Assembly: GCF_036324505.1 (NCBI RefSeq)
Contig: NC_086350.1
Location: 18,155,532-18,219,531, forward strand
Length of the DNA: 64,000 nt
Origin: Eleginops maclovinus
Taxonomy: Eukaryota > Chordata > Actinopteri > Perciformes > Eleginopidae
Direction: 5' to 3'
Shown here: piece by piece, positions 1 to 12,999 of the stretch
How the letters are laid out: every line of letters starts with the position of its first letter
Position numbering within the stretch: position 1 is the stretch's first letter
Position numbers and translations under genes: made by a program
Notes under the pieces: model-generated
Databases searched by the model: none
Told to the model about the DNA's origin: nothing
What the model saw: the letters and a program-made list of their open reading frames with translations, nothing else

Positions 1-968
1 AAGGTAAGGCAGATTTGAGTATCAAAACAACATCCTGCAAGGTTTTAATAAGTGCAGAGGTGGCAGAGAAATGTGTCGTAGCCGTTGTTGCAGCAGACCA
101 TGGCTTCTCCGTGCTGCTGCTGGGAAAAAGAGGCCCATTTTAAAGAGAGACAGGAAGTGCCTGGACGCCTCACTTCCTGTTTGTCAAAGTTTGTCCCAGG
201 CAAGAGTGAGGGGGAGGAGGTGGTCTGTTGCACCCTAATTGAACGGAGAAGGTGGTAGGGAGTAGGTAGGCCTTCCTTATCCGCTGCCCTTCTCAGACTT
301 AAGCATACATACTAATGTATATACCTGCCTGCATAGCTGTGTAATTGCCTCTGTGCTGCAGTGCCTTTGGCCGCCATGCCCCCTCATTTATTTCAATTAT
401 CTACCATCTGACATAGCGCTGCTACCAAGAAAACACCAGAGCGAACGATGAGGAAAATTGTCTCCAGAAATGCAACTTTATTTTAAACAGATTGTCGTAT
501 TTCGCATCCTTAAAAGCACAGCTGCATCCCACCTACGTCACGCTCAGATTCACACACATCAAACTCCTTTCTTGTGAGACTGCATTTAATCAGAGTAGCT
601 GTAGGGAAGAGGTTGCTCCGGAGCGAGCAGGGAAGCTGCAGATTGCTGACTACAGCATGTTCTGAGGTGACATTAGCACCATTTGTTATGTTCACTTGCA
701 GAATAGGCTTGCCAGTAAACAAGGAATAACCTTAAAAGCCCTTTGTGTACCACTGCAGCCGCTATGGTTTCTGCCTGTGTGTTTTAATATATCTTTTTCT
801 GTTTTGCTTTGTCTTTGTGTTGCAGACAGATGTGCACAATGCTTTTAAAAAACGTCTTATATCCCTTTGAGAGCGATGATGTCGCTGCATAAACTAATCC
901 CCCCACATGGGAGCCAGTTACTCCTCTAAGCCAATCAGACGCTTGTTAACACCTGAATCCCATGACGC

Positions 969-970
<2 letters not shown>

Positions 971-1032
<62 letters not shown>
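971..1032. repeat. (AC)n microsatellite
   Basis: About 31 uninterrupted AC units, followed by a degenerate ACTC/ACAC tail to about 1048. Confidence 0.97.
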
Positions 1033-1039
<7 letters not shown>

Positions 1040-1201
1040 CACACACTCATGTTTCATAGAGCCACTGACCTCATCTGCTCGTAAAAAGGGTCAGATTAGA
1101 TTGTTCCCGCTCATCATTTACCATCGGAAGTGATACATCTTTGAAGGACAGAGAAAAATGTGAACGTCAGTGCTCATTAATAAACTGACGCAAGCAGCGG
1201 A

Positions 1202-1202
<1 letters not shown>

Positions 1203-1268
<66 letters not shown>
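1203..1268. repeat. (CA)33 microsatellite
   Basis: Uninterrupted CA dinucleotides, about 170 bp after the preceding AC array. Confidence 0.97.
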
Positions 1269-1269
<1 letters not shown>

Positions 1270-2432
1270 CCCTGCTCCAGGGACTTATATTGATTTGACC
1301 TCTCCTGTGTGTCCTTTCTGTCCGTCTCTCTCTTACTTTCCCATTCAGCGACACCGATAGCAGCTGCCTACGCCCACTTCCTTCCCTCGCTCATTGATGC
1401 ACCATCTGTACACGACAGGACTGCTTTTCGTTTGGTGCTGTATGTGTCGTTGAGGATGTGAAAAAGTGCAGAACTGTGGTTCCACTATCATCACAGCAAT
1501 GCCCTAAAGCTTTGGCTGGAATTTCCATAACATTGGCTGCCTCTTCTCTTTGTCTCTAAGACCTTCCCTGGGCCGGCCCTTCCTCTTTTCTTTCGTGGCC
1601 CCGACAGAAACACACAATGCAGTCGTTGCGTCTTTGCTAAAAACACCACTCTACTTTTGCCCTCTGACAAACACATACACCCAGTGTGTTTTTCCTCCTG
1701 ATTGTCCTCTGGAAACTATTTCCTGATATATCCCAACATGCTCTTCTGCTGAAGCTAATTACAGGAAAGCAAGTCTTTGGCTGGAACACATTTATTGTGA
1801 GGAAAAAAAGAATGTAGCATCTGGTGTGTTGCTCTGTGTGACGGAAATCGCTGTGGGCTAACCATCAGGACCTGGTGTTGTTGAGCTGCTGCTGTTGTTT
1901 GGTAGCAGTGTTATTGTTGTTATGAGTCCATGGGAGGTGCTGGTGGTTAAGTATCCTCCTTGGAGAGATCCCAGAGAGGTGTTGCTTCTTGCCACACAGC
2001 CACATAACCCTAGGTAAACCCATAAGCTGGTTAGGGGCTGAAATGCACACAGGCGCGTTCTCACCAGAGCTGACTGGCTCATGTTTTCCACCAGCTTGAT
2101 TGTTGGTTTGTTAATCAGTCAGATGCTCGTCTTCACCTCTTTGCCCAATCCTGGGTGTGACCACTTCCTACGCCTTCATCTACTCAGTGTTAATCAAACT
2201 CACACAATGGACCAGAGTTTCCTCCGCTATCAGATGGGGGCGAGATCTCGTCTAGTCATCAGGAAGCACATTTTGTTGTCCGTCTTTTATGTTTAGTTTT
2301 TTTAATGGTACCATAGAACATTAAAGAAGGTTTTTTTCTTTCTAAAATGCAATTGTCTGTGTACTCACAGCCCAGGGTCAGAACTATTAGAAGATTAAAG
2401 AAAGCACTATGGCACAAATTACTTTTTAAAAT

Positions 2433-2634
<202 letters not shown>

Positions 2635-4524
2635 GATATGCACTGGCTGTACTCTTCTGTGAAAGTGTCCTTGTTCTCTCTCAGCAGATGTGAGTTGGAT
2701 GTTTTTGAAAGCCAAGCAGGGCCTCTCAGAGAGCCTCTGCTGCCGTGGCAACTCCAGCGATGAGCTCCTGAGATAACAGCTACTGTACAAAACGCTCTCG
2801 AGCTGACGAACACATGATGTTCGCACACTCACATCTGCGGGGAACACTGCTAATGAGATGATGCACGGACATGAGTGTATTCTCAGAAGCCCACGTCATT
2901 TACACAGATTCAAAGGATACTTCACAATAGAGGAAGGTCGACAAGGAGATGAGGAATACATTAAGTTTCATCCTGAAGGAAACCACATTGCTTCTGATTA
3001 TACTTAAGAAAATAGTTATTGAACCAGGTTTCTTTCTCGGTTAGTGTTTTTACAGCAGTCTTATAGAAGGTTATGCATTTCAGTTTTTATTTAAACTGTT
3101 TTCAAAAGGTTTTGTTGTCATTTACTCTGCCTTCATTGAAATTGTGATTTTTCATTTTAACTCTGTACAATTTCCTGTTATCCCACAAATAATAATACTG
3201 AGAATTTATCTTTGTTATTTATGTTTACGCACCTGGACATTTTGTCACAATTTATATTTTTTTAAAAAGTGAATCAAAATGTTAGCCTAAATATTGAAAT
3301 GATAGAAAACCATTATAAGACCCCAACACTTGATTTAAAATAAAAATTTCAAAATATGATTGAAAGTGACTCATTGAAAATAGTTATACTAAATGAACAA
3401 AAGATACTTTTTGGAGATATAATGAAAACATTTGAATTGTGTAGAATATTATGTAAATACAGCTTGTTTTCTATTGGTCAGTAGCTCCAGCCCAGCGAGT
3501 TTAGACCACGTCACTAGTTTCCTTGTTCTCAGGGTCAAAGAGCAAACTGGGCACAGTCTGGGGTGAAATAACATCCCCAACACCAACGTCGCTCTGCTCA
3601 CATGCCAGACAGTCTGATAGAGCTGTACTGTCTGCTGATGCAGGAAATGAGACATTTCCCCTGGGAAAGGGGACCCCTAAACCTCCCCTTTCATCCCTCT
3701 TCTATGTTTGTTATTGTTTGCATCTCACCGGCCTGGCAGAATGTTGCCTCGCTCTACCAGTTATGTCATATACCTAGAAACAGATTTGCGTGTGTGAAGA
3801 AGCACACTAATGTGATTTGACTTGTGCTCTTTAGGCACCGTGCTGATCTAATCAGCTGATTTTTAAATCGTTATCGTGCATGCTGACGTGATGGCTGCTT
3901 TGAAGGTTTGCCTCGTGGTGAAGCTGTGCCACACCTGTCCTTTTTATATAATGAAGATTTGAAGCATTTTTCAAATACTTGCCTCATTTCTTCCATCAAG
4001 CTCTGTTTGAATGTGATATGTAAAATATGTCGACATGGTCACTCAAGCAGAAACGCACTGCTCGACATCAATCAGTCACTCATTCCCCACTGTAGTGCAG
4101 TTGGGATTGTCAGGTCCTCAGCACCAATTACTCAGCTTAGACCGTGTTAAAGGAACATTCTTTACATTAAGCTCTGTGTGAGTTTGTTCTGGGAAGCTGT
4201 ACAGGTCACATCCACATTCCCCTCGGTAGGAAATCTGTGACTAAATGCCCTCAATTCGGGGTTAATGAGCTGTATCAGGGCGGGCATGCACTGCCTTTAA
4301 GTAGGAAGCCACCCAAACTGTGAGCCTGATACCCACACCCTCCTCCTTATTTCTGGAATATTATTTTCTTTTATGGATAACTTACAGCCTCAGTCTTTGT
4401 GTTATGTAGTTCTGTCCCATGTCATTATTTTACTTTGTGTAGTATTGGTATGAGTCTGACATTGCGCTTCAGCTTCTTTAATTGAGGCATCTCCCCCTCA
4501 GACAATTTTGCAAATACCAGTCTG

Positions 4525-4540
4525 TTTTTTTTTTTTTTTT
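4525..4540. repeat. poly-T run (16)
   Basis: Sixteen consecutive T; no flanking element boundary recognised. Confidence 0.9.
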
Positions 4541-6122
4541 AAGACCATTAAAGAATTCTCCGATCCCCTGAAGCCCCGTGACCCACCCTTCTCCACCCCA
4601 CATACGTTCTGTGCAAACATGGGCGCTAAAAAAATGCTTTTCCGCCACCTCCCCTCCACTCCCTCCATCTGTACCTGTGTTCCATGAAGGTCTTTCTCCT
4701 CCATCCAGCCCCCTCCACTTTATTCTCTATTCCTCCCACATACAGACTGCCTCTTGTGCTCCTGAGCAAACAGTAAAGCACATGTTTGACCACAGCTCCC
4801 TTTGCGCCTCTTCTTTACGTCACAAACTCCCGCCTTTTCTCCCCCAAACCTCACCTCTCCACACCTGAATTGCTTAGCTTTTGCTTAATGTACATTTAAT
4901 GTTTCACACTTCGCTTTTTTCTATGTTTTTCTGGTTGCTCAGCCAGAGTATCAGTGGAAAGTGACTCGTTTAGTTTTCTGCCAAGGATGCTGGCGTCTAT
5001 AGCGTTAGCATATAGTGCTGGTTCGGTTTGAAGTGTCACAAAAAAGCACACACACACACGCTGACACAGAACATCTACATCCTTGTTATAAAACCTGGAA
5101 TGGAAATCTCAGTCTAGCTTTAAGTTTCTGACTGCAGTGAGAGGCTTTTTCCAAAGGTGGGTAATGTTCGTACAGATGCAGCCTATACACCCAGCTTTTT
5201 TTACAACTTGAATGCTGAAAACAACACAATTTCATTTCCTTTTTGATCCTGTCTTCAGCATCTATTAGCCTCTCTGCAGGTTTTAAAATATATTTGATTT
5301 AATTGACCTGATGTCAAAAAAGTGCTACATTTTGCACCAGCAGGTGGCAATCTCACACCTGAGTTGTCTCGGGAATTGTGAGCTCTGTGCTGTTCTCTGG
5401 TCTGTGTGTGTTTGTGGGGGGGTTACAGTGGAGCTCTAATCTGTTCGTAATGTTTTGGTTTGGTTCAGAAATGTTCTGAATTTTATCTGCAGTTGGGAGA
5501 TCAGAAGTTTAGGGTGGGTGTGTTTGTGTCCTTACCTCAGTGCCAAGGTTATCATATTCCTCCCAGGAAAAGCCGCATTCTTTTCCTTTTTGAGGTTTAT
5601 TAGATTTCTGGGAAGCTGGGTAGCCTTCAGTAACCTTTTCTGTTTCCTCCAGCTATGCATGAGGCCTAACACATGCACACAGCTTCACTGTATAATAACT
5701 CAAATATGCCAAACAGCCATCAGTTCAAAGACTCTGGAGCCAACTTTTTTTTCAGAATTTTCAGCCATTTAATAAATTCATTAATCTAAAAAAGAATCTG
5801 CAGATTAATCAAAGAGGAAAACAAGTGTCCATTACTGGCAGAGATGATCTCCTCTGAAGGTACATGTCCTGGTGTTAGTGCACGGCGCAGCCTTTTTCCC
5901 ACACTGTCCCAGTCCTATTCGTCATGTGACTCATCTTGTGACTTTGATGGAGTGAGTCTCTAACCTGCAGGCCTCAAGCCTCAGGACAGAATCACATTCT
6001 GTATGTGCTGTGAACACCTGAGTGATGCAGCAGCATGTCACAGTTCAGCCCCCCCACAATCTTCTCCTGTTCCACCTTGACCTCTTCACCGTGACCTTGT
6101 AGCCTCTGACATTGCTATCCCC

Positions 6123-6320
<198 letters not shown>

Positions 6321-9300
6321 ACTTCACAAACAGGTGTTTTACAGCCCAGGTGGCAAAATATGGGATGGATCTAGACTCTCCCCTGCTAAGGAATGTAGGG
6401 AGGAGGAGTACAGCGAGCGGCCAGGGCATGCTGTGACAACCTCCCACACCGAGCGCCAACTCTTTTACTCTTCTCATCCTAATCTCAGTTTCTGCTTTCT
6501 TTCACTCTCTTTTTTCTGTTCTGTTTTTCACTTCCCTGCTCCTGCATTGCCCTCTCTTCACCCCTCTAATTTACCTAATCTCAACTGCCCCCCTCTTTCT
6601 CACTACCTTCCCCCTCGCCCATATCCTTCTTCATATTCCTTTCTGCCCCATTCCCGCCGATATTTACGCAGTGTCCATGGAGATGGTGATTTATAAACTT
6701 CTGGACACGAGTCTGGTATTTCTCATCTCCTGTCTTCCATCTTGCTAAAGCCCTCTCTTCCTTCAGTCATAAACCAGGCAGAACATGGCTGCCTGTCTCT
6801 AAACATACTTGGCTACTCCCTCCTTTTTATTATATATAATAGCTACAGATAACACGCAGAAACAGTTTATCATTTTGGATGTTAATTAGATTATGTGTGC
6901 AGAAGCAATAAGCAAGTGAAGTACTTTTCCTTTGTGCCCTTGCAGCTGTTAAATGGAGCATACAGTTTAATTGTTTGCTGAAGAAGTGCACACATCTACC
7001 TGCCAAAGAGATACCTGCAGGTAGATACCTGCCAAACAAAGACAAACAAGTTACACTAAACTCCGGAGAACTCCCGCCCTCGACATCCTTTAGTTCACTC
7101 TTCATGTTGCTGTTTTTTCCTCAGATCTTCTTTTCTTTTGTTTAGCCAAACTGCGTGTGCAGAGTGCGCTGGCATGTCTTTGCATGCAGCCCTTCCCCTA
7201 CAGGAATGCAGCTCAGAGGAGAGATGAAGCCAGGGAGGAAAGGGGCGCACGTGCAAAAAGAGAAAGAGGACTTGAATGTCTTAAAGGTGGAAAGGAAGGT
7301 CAAATTAAAACCAAAGGGCAAGATCTGATCTCTAGTTCAACTTCTAAATGGTTTCAAACATTAACATGATGTCTAAAATGCCATTAATCAGTGCTTAATG
7401 CACAGTGTGTATGATAAGAGCGCTCTGCAGAGATGAGGCTCGTACCCTTCATAAATAAAGGCATGATAAAAATGTCATTAAGTACACAGGCAGACTCCTT
7501 CTTGCCAAATTTGTTGCTATGCGTTTTGGCTCAGGTTCTGCACATGCACAGACACACACTATATAGACGCTCCATAATGTACGGGCTATGCATACTCAGC
7601 GTTTCATGCCGTGCACAAACACAGGTGAATGAAAGAGTTGAAGTTGGTTCTAGGAAAGAGATGAACCAGTTCTTTAATTTTTAGAAGGAGAAGAATTCGG
7701 AGCGATATTGCATTTTTAGCTATAATTAAAACACTTTTCGCTGTCGCTGCAGAAACGACTGGTTGGTATTGCCGGTTGGGTCGCTGGGTTCAGTGTGCAG
7801 AGTGTCTCCCGGCCCTGCTGACCTTTCTATCCCGGCCTATAGAAAAACCCCAGGCACTAAAGACCTTCAGTGTGGACTGTTTTCACTGGGTAAGACCTTA
7901 CCTAAACACTCTTCACCACTCCCACACACCCCGAACGCAGCGCCAACTGAAGTTCTTACAGAGAAACTTGGAACTGCTCGGATTTGTATTTATTCATTTT
8001 GATTTTAACATGGTTGGCCGCTTGACCCGCCTGTCATTTTGATCCCGGCTATGATTGGCTGAAGATTTTTTGCGTTGGCGGGGCAGGGGCTGAGCTGTTG
8101 CCAGGCCCCAAGGCTCATCTGCTGCATTTGTGACTCATCTGCTGCTGGCCTGGAGTCAGTGTTTTCTTTGTCTGAAATAGGTGGAATGTCCGCTCACTTT
8201 CAGACCCAACCTGTTGGGCCAGCCATCCATCTCATGGCAGCAGAGAGAGCGCTGCAGGCAAACAGATTTAGTCGAAAAACATCCTTCTAATTTTGGACCA
8301 CTTTTAATGTGTTTTTGTGAAGTTATAAGAGTTGGTGGCTCTTCCTACATCAGTACATGGTTTAAAGCGACGATTAAGTTCTTTAGTTTTCAACATGCTA
8401 GTAAAACATGTTTCTTACAACAGTCCCTTAACGTCCACACTGTAATTATTTAAATAAGTTACATTTTTCTGCTGTCTATTTTCCCCTTGTTATCTTACTC
8501 ATCAGTCACAAGACCAGTGACGTCAACTGCCTTTAATTCTTCTCCTCCCAACTTTTTAACAAGGGATGTGTTTTCTTATTACATCTGGGACTTTTAATGT
8601 AGCTCTGTATCTCCTGTGTGGTTTATAGTACAACATATCTTTAATTTCCATCAAAGTTCTCATGTAACCCATTTCAAATGTAACCTCAAATAACCGTTGA
8701 AGATATTAGTAGGCTGTTTTAACTGTTATTCCTGTGAAAGGTTGGAATAGTGCCAGCAAACATCTGGTTTGTTGAGAGTAGGTGGCATGTGAGTGATGCC
8801 ATGTCTTGTCTGAATAGTGGAAGGGACCGTGACTGTGACGTTAGCGGAGAAGAAAGAGTAGACTTCTGTCTTTCAGACGATGGTATGTGCCCGTTTTTTT
8901 CCATGCACGTCAGACGTTGTATAAGCGGGTCCACCCCGAGCAGCTCGATGGCTCCGTCTGCTCTGTAAGCCTGCATCTCGCATAACCCGACAAACTACCT
9001 GTTAAACCACAGAAAAGCTCACTCTATTTGGCTTGTTCCACTTTCACAGCTGACTCTTCAAAGCGCCATTGTCCAGCATTGAGTTTAGAGGCCCAGGCCA
9101 AGCCCCCCTGATCTCGAATGGATGTCTTTAATTTTCAGCGACCGCACAGATCTAATAGTTACGAGCAAATGAATGGAAAGTTCCCTGAGCACAAGATTTC
9201 CATTACAGCAACGCACAGCTTTATCTTGGGTGGTCACAAGTGGCACCAAAGTACTCTATGGATCATCTATATCAACAGTTTTACAATGTTATATATATCA

Positions 9301-9647
9301 CACAACACTTTACAGTATGTTTATACAAGTCTATATGAAGCCGGTATATGACAAACATAGACTCCAACATTAGCCATTGTAAGAACTTTATCCAAATAAA
9401 TAAGTATAAAACTAAAAATACAGCAACTAAAATCAGAACATTTCAGAAAAAAAAACAGGTTAACAAGATTACGAAGCTGACCAAAAATGTGATACCTGTT
9501 TGCAGAGTTTTTAATACTCTGCAGACACATTGACTTTTTTGTACTCGGGTCTAACCCCAGGCCCCACCACAAACCCTCTCACACCTGGTCACTCACCTGC
9601 TTACACAGTCACCGATTAAGCAGCACACACTATCTTTTTCAATCCCC

Positions 9648-9760
<113 letters not shown>

Positions 9761-9884
9761 CATGCCCCCCTCCCCTGTCTCTCCTGACACTGTCCTCTGT
9801 ATTCTTTATGAGCCTGGCCAGTAAGGCTGATGCTATATTTAGCACCAGGGAAAAAGTTAGTGCCCTGTTCTGGTCTCTCTTCTT

Positions 9885-9915
9885 TAGTGTGTGGAGCACA
9901 CAGCTCCACACACTA
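9885..9915. repeat. perfect inverted repeat (13-bp stem, 5-nt loop)
   Basis: TAGTGTGTGGAGC (9885-9897), loop ACACA, then its exact reverse complement GCTCCACACACTA (9903-9915). The stem is too short for a miRNA precursor and no function is assigned. Confidence 0.9.
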
Positions 9916-11485
9916 CCAGTCCGGTGCGTGTTGTGTCTTATGTAAAATGGGGCAACAGAAAGCCTCTGTCACTTTTGATCATTTTCAGATTATTTCTTAA
10001 ATCACGTTCAACCATAAACAGGAGGCCCCTCAGAGGGTCAGACTGCATAGTAAACTCCACCAGCATGTCTGCATCCTCTACACACACAAATGACACACTT
10101 CTATAAGCACAGTCCTCACATACAACACCCTCACAATCTCTTTTATCTTCCTCATGCAACTACTTACACCCACCCATATGCATAGAGTGCACATAGCTCC
10201 ACAGATCCCACAGATTAGTATGTCTGTATAACAGCAGTCAGCTGGTCCAGGGTTTCTCACATCTGAAGCTCCACCATGTCCCCCACAAGTTTTGTTTAAG
10301 GAGTAAAAAAACGAAGGGGAAAAAAGAAGGGGAGACAATGACAGGGAGAAGCAAGTAAAACAAATCCAGAAAGGGAGGAGAAATGTGTGAAGAGAACCAT
10401 AAAGAAGAGAATAAGAGAGGAGGTTTATTGAGAGGCAATAATTAGAGGGAAGAAGGGCAAGGAAATGATGGCTTTGTAACACTTCTGTAGTTGTAATCTT
10501 CTCATGAGTCGCTCAACTCCCCACATTCATTTCCTCATTTTGTACTTGGTTGTTATTGGCTCAGCCTTCTTTTGACAATTGCATTAGAATTCACTTTGTG
10601 TTCTTCAAATCATGTCAATAATCGGCTACAAAGCTTCTGAAATAATTGTTACAAACAATTCCCTCGCCCCAAAGACACACACAGAAAACTCTAGATATTC
10701 CTATGAATCCGCCTTTGTCTCTCAAACAGGATTTGTGTGATTCCCTGCTGGTTCTTCAACTTTGACATGTTTGAACATGTCATTACTGCTGCCAGCTTTC
10801 GTAGATGGACTCCAAGTTCAGAATCTACACGGGGAATGTTGTCCCTGCAAGCACGCTGCACTTAAACAAGGCACCACTTCTCACGCCAAAAAAATACTCA
10901 AACTTAAAGTTATAGGTTGTGTGTGAGCTGTATTGTAATAGTAAACCTGCTGAAACATACCATGTTGATTTTGATTTTTAGCCTAACATATAATTTACTG
11001 ATCTTTTAATAGCTTGTATAATATTTAAACATTTAGAAAATTTGCTTTTTAGCCAACACAAAATTACATCAGTTATTTTTACCACTGTGAAAATTAGGAT
11101 GTATTTTGGCAACATTATTTAACTACAGCTGGAGCTTAAACCACATTTTACAGTCCTTTTTGGAAATGGTTCATTTTCATAATGTACATATAGTGACAAA
11201 ATGTGTTGTTATTTAAAAGACCTCTTTGGTTCAAAGCTATATTTCTGGTGCATTAATGTAAGGGCTGTTGAAACTGCCATTTTAGGAACGTGTACAGCTT
11301 TTATACGGGCTGCTAAGTGTATTTACATGTGTTGTCCTTTGTTTAAAAGCCATGCTAACGTAAACCTGGTCCATAGCAGGCACTTACATGTAGCAACACC
11401 TTTTCATTCCATTGTACTCCGCGGTTACTGGCTGACCACCTGTTGCTACATTGTAACTTCACCTAAAGTCTATATGAGCAGACTC

Positions 11486-11692
11486 TGACGTCACCACACT
11501 CCGCCCACCCTCTCCTCTCATTGGACGAGAGGACGGGGAGGGAGGGTCTTTTCTAAACTTGACAAAGTTTTCCTCTTGGCTGTGCAGTCAGATAGTCTGA
11601 GCTTTAGATAGATCAAACTACAGTGTGATTCGCGTATCCATCACCTGAGTAATTTGTAGTGGAGAAAATCCGTGGTCTTCATGTTTTAAACT
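11486..11692 (+). promoter_or_regulatory. mob2: probable mob2 promoter and 5' UTR
   Basis: Within about 200 bp of the mob2 start codon sit a full palindromic CRE (TGACGTCA, 11486-11493), a GC-rich CCGCCCACCC box (11501-11510) and an inverted CCAAT box (CATTGG, 11519-11524), followed by a GGGA-rich stretch. No TATA box is evident. This grouping is typical of a TATA-less vertebrate housekeeping promoter. The transcription start itself cannot be placed from sequence alone. Confidence 0.6.
11681..11689 (+). promoter_or_regulatory. minimal upstream ORF before mob2
   Basis: ATG-TTT-TAA ends three bases before the mob2 ATG at 11693. Its -3 base is T, so the context is weak. If it is transcribed it is a two-codon uORF that could tune reinitiation at the main start. 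Confidence 0.5.
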
Positions 11693-11808
11693 ATGGTCGG
11701 AGATTATTGCTCCTTTTCTGGAGATAAAACCGACATGCACTCTCAGAGAAACTCCAAAAACGGACTAAGTTGCAAAATGGTCCTTCAGGCAGTCGGAAAA
11801 GTACTAAG
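11693..11808 (+). CDS. mob2: mob2 coding exon 1
   Basis: Codes 38 residues plus two bases of Arg39, then donor AG|GTAAAA. Contains in-frame ATGs for residues 1, 15 and 29. The end, MVLQAVGKVLR, joins KSKTKPNGKK of exon 2. Confidence 0.88.
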
Positions 11809-12956
11809 GTAAAACAATGTTCGCATTCATATTTGGTATAACCGTCTCTGCTGTTTGTCTCAGAGCCGAATTTGTACTGTAAATGTCACATTTGCGTAAT
11901 GCATGTAGGCTTCGGAGGATCGATGGAGACGTATTTATCGAGTTTATAACTTTTTTGCTTTTTTAGTATCTCGTGTAATGCTGTTCTCAGAAGCTTAAAC
12001 CTAGTTCACTATATTTTTATCCCGACCTTGTATTTAATCGTTCCGCAGTTTATTACACAGTTACAGACCTCCGGTGACTGAGATTTTGAACCGAATAAGT
12101 AACGCTACTTGGTGCTCATGTCCCGCCTGTTGCCTGCTTAAAACCAAATGCTTTACCATGCCGCTATAACTCAGCCTGGCGGATAAGTAGTTGTGTCCTC
12201 TCAGTAATAATTACACAAGTGCCAGGACCCTCTGATTCCGGGGTCACAGCAATTTAGCAGCCGGTGGTGGTAGGGGACGTGGAGCCTGAACGCCTCATTC
12301 CTCTTCCTGCAGCTCTCACTAACAAGACTCAACAAGAGCAAGAGAAATGGGACACCGTCTCCTCATCTCATAAATTATTCAAGCGGCTGTTAACGTTTTA
12401 GCATGCTTAACCTAAAGAGGAAATTATTTAAAGTCAGAGTTTAAAACGTTTTTGGTTTTGAAAAAGATATGGATAAATGAGCACACTGAGGGTAACGAGC
12501 CTGTAAATCCTTATAGAGTAATTTGAGAGAATCGCATCCACACTGTAGGCGTCATTATAATTTAAGAATTAAGGAAACAGGCTAAGAAACTCTTGCAAAA
12601 TTGAAACATGATTGCCTTTTTGTGACTCTTCCTTTACTGTAAACATACTGTTGGTTTTCTAGTAATGGTAAGTAACACGTGTTACTTATATTAAGTATTT
12701 TAGCCAGGGCGACAATATGACGTATCAGGCGTCATATATACTGTATGTGTCATGTGAAGAAGACATGCAGTCATTATGTCTGTGCTCCTGGGGGGAACGA
12801 CCGTCCTGTTGATGCTTTGCTTAGGTTTCCCATTACCTTTCAAGTCTGGGGACAGGTGTGTGTTTTAAGCAGCAGCCCAAAGGGCCAATGCCTCAAAATG
12901 TATTGTAGTCTGTAAACATTCATAGAGAGATGGTGAGGAGAGAAATATCCCCCATT

Positions 12957-12999
<43 letters not shown>

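Noticed and set aside
10078..10482. 134-residue minus-strand frame rich in Leu/Phe/Ser
   Set aside because: Pyrimidine-rich DNA gives a false membrane-like composition; no homology, start context or splice support.
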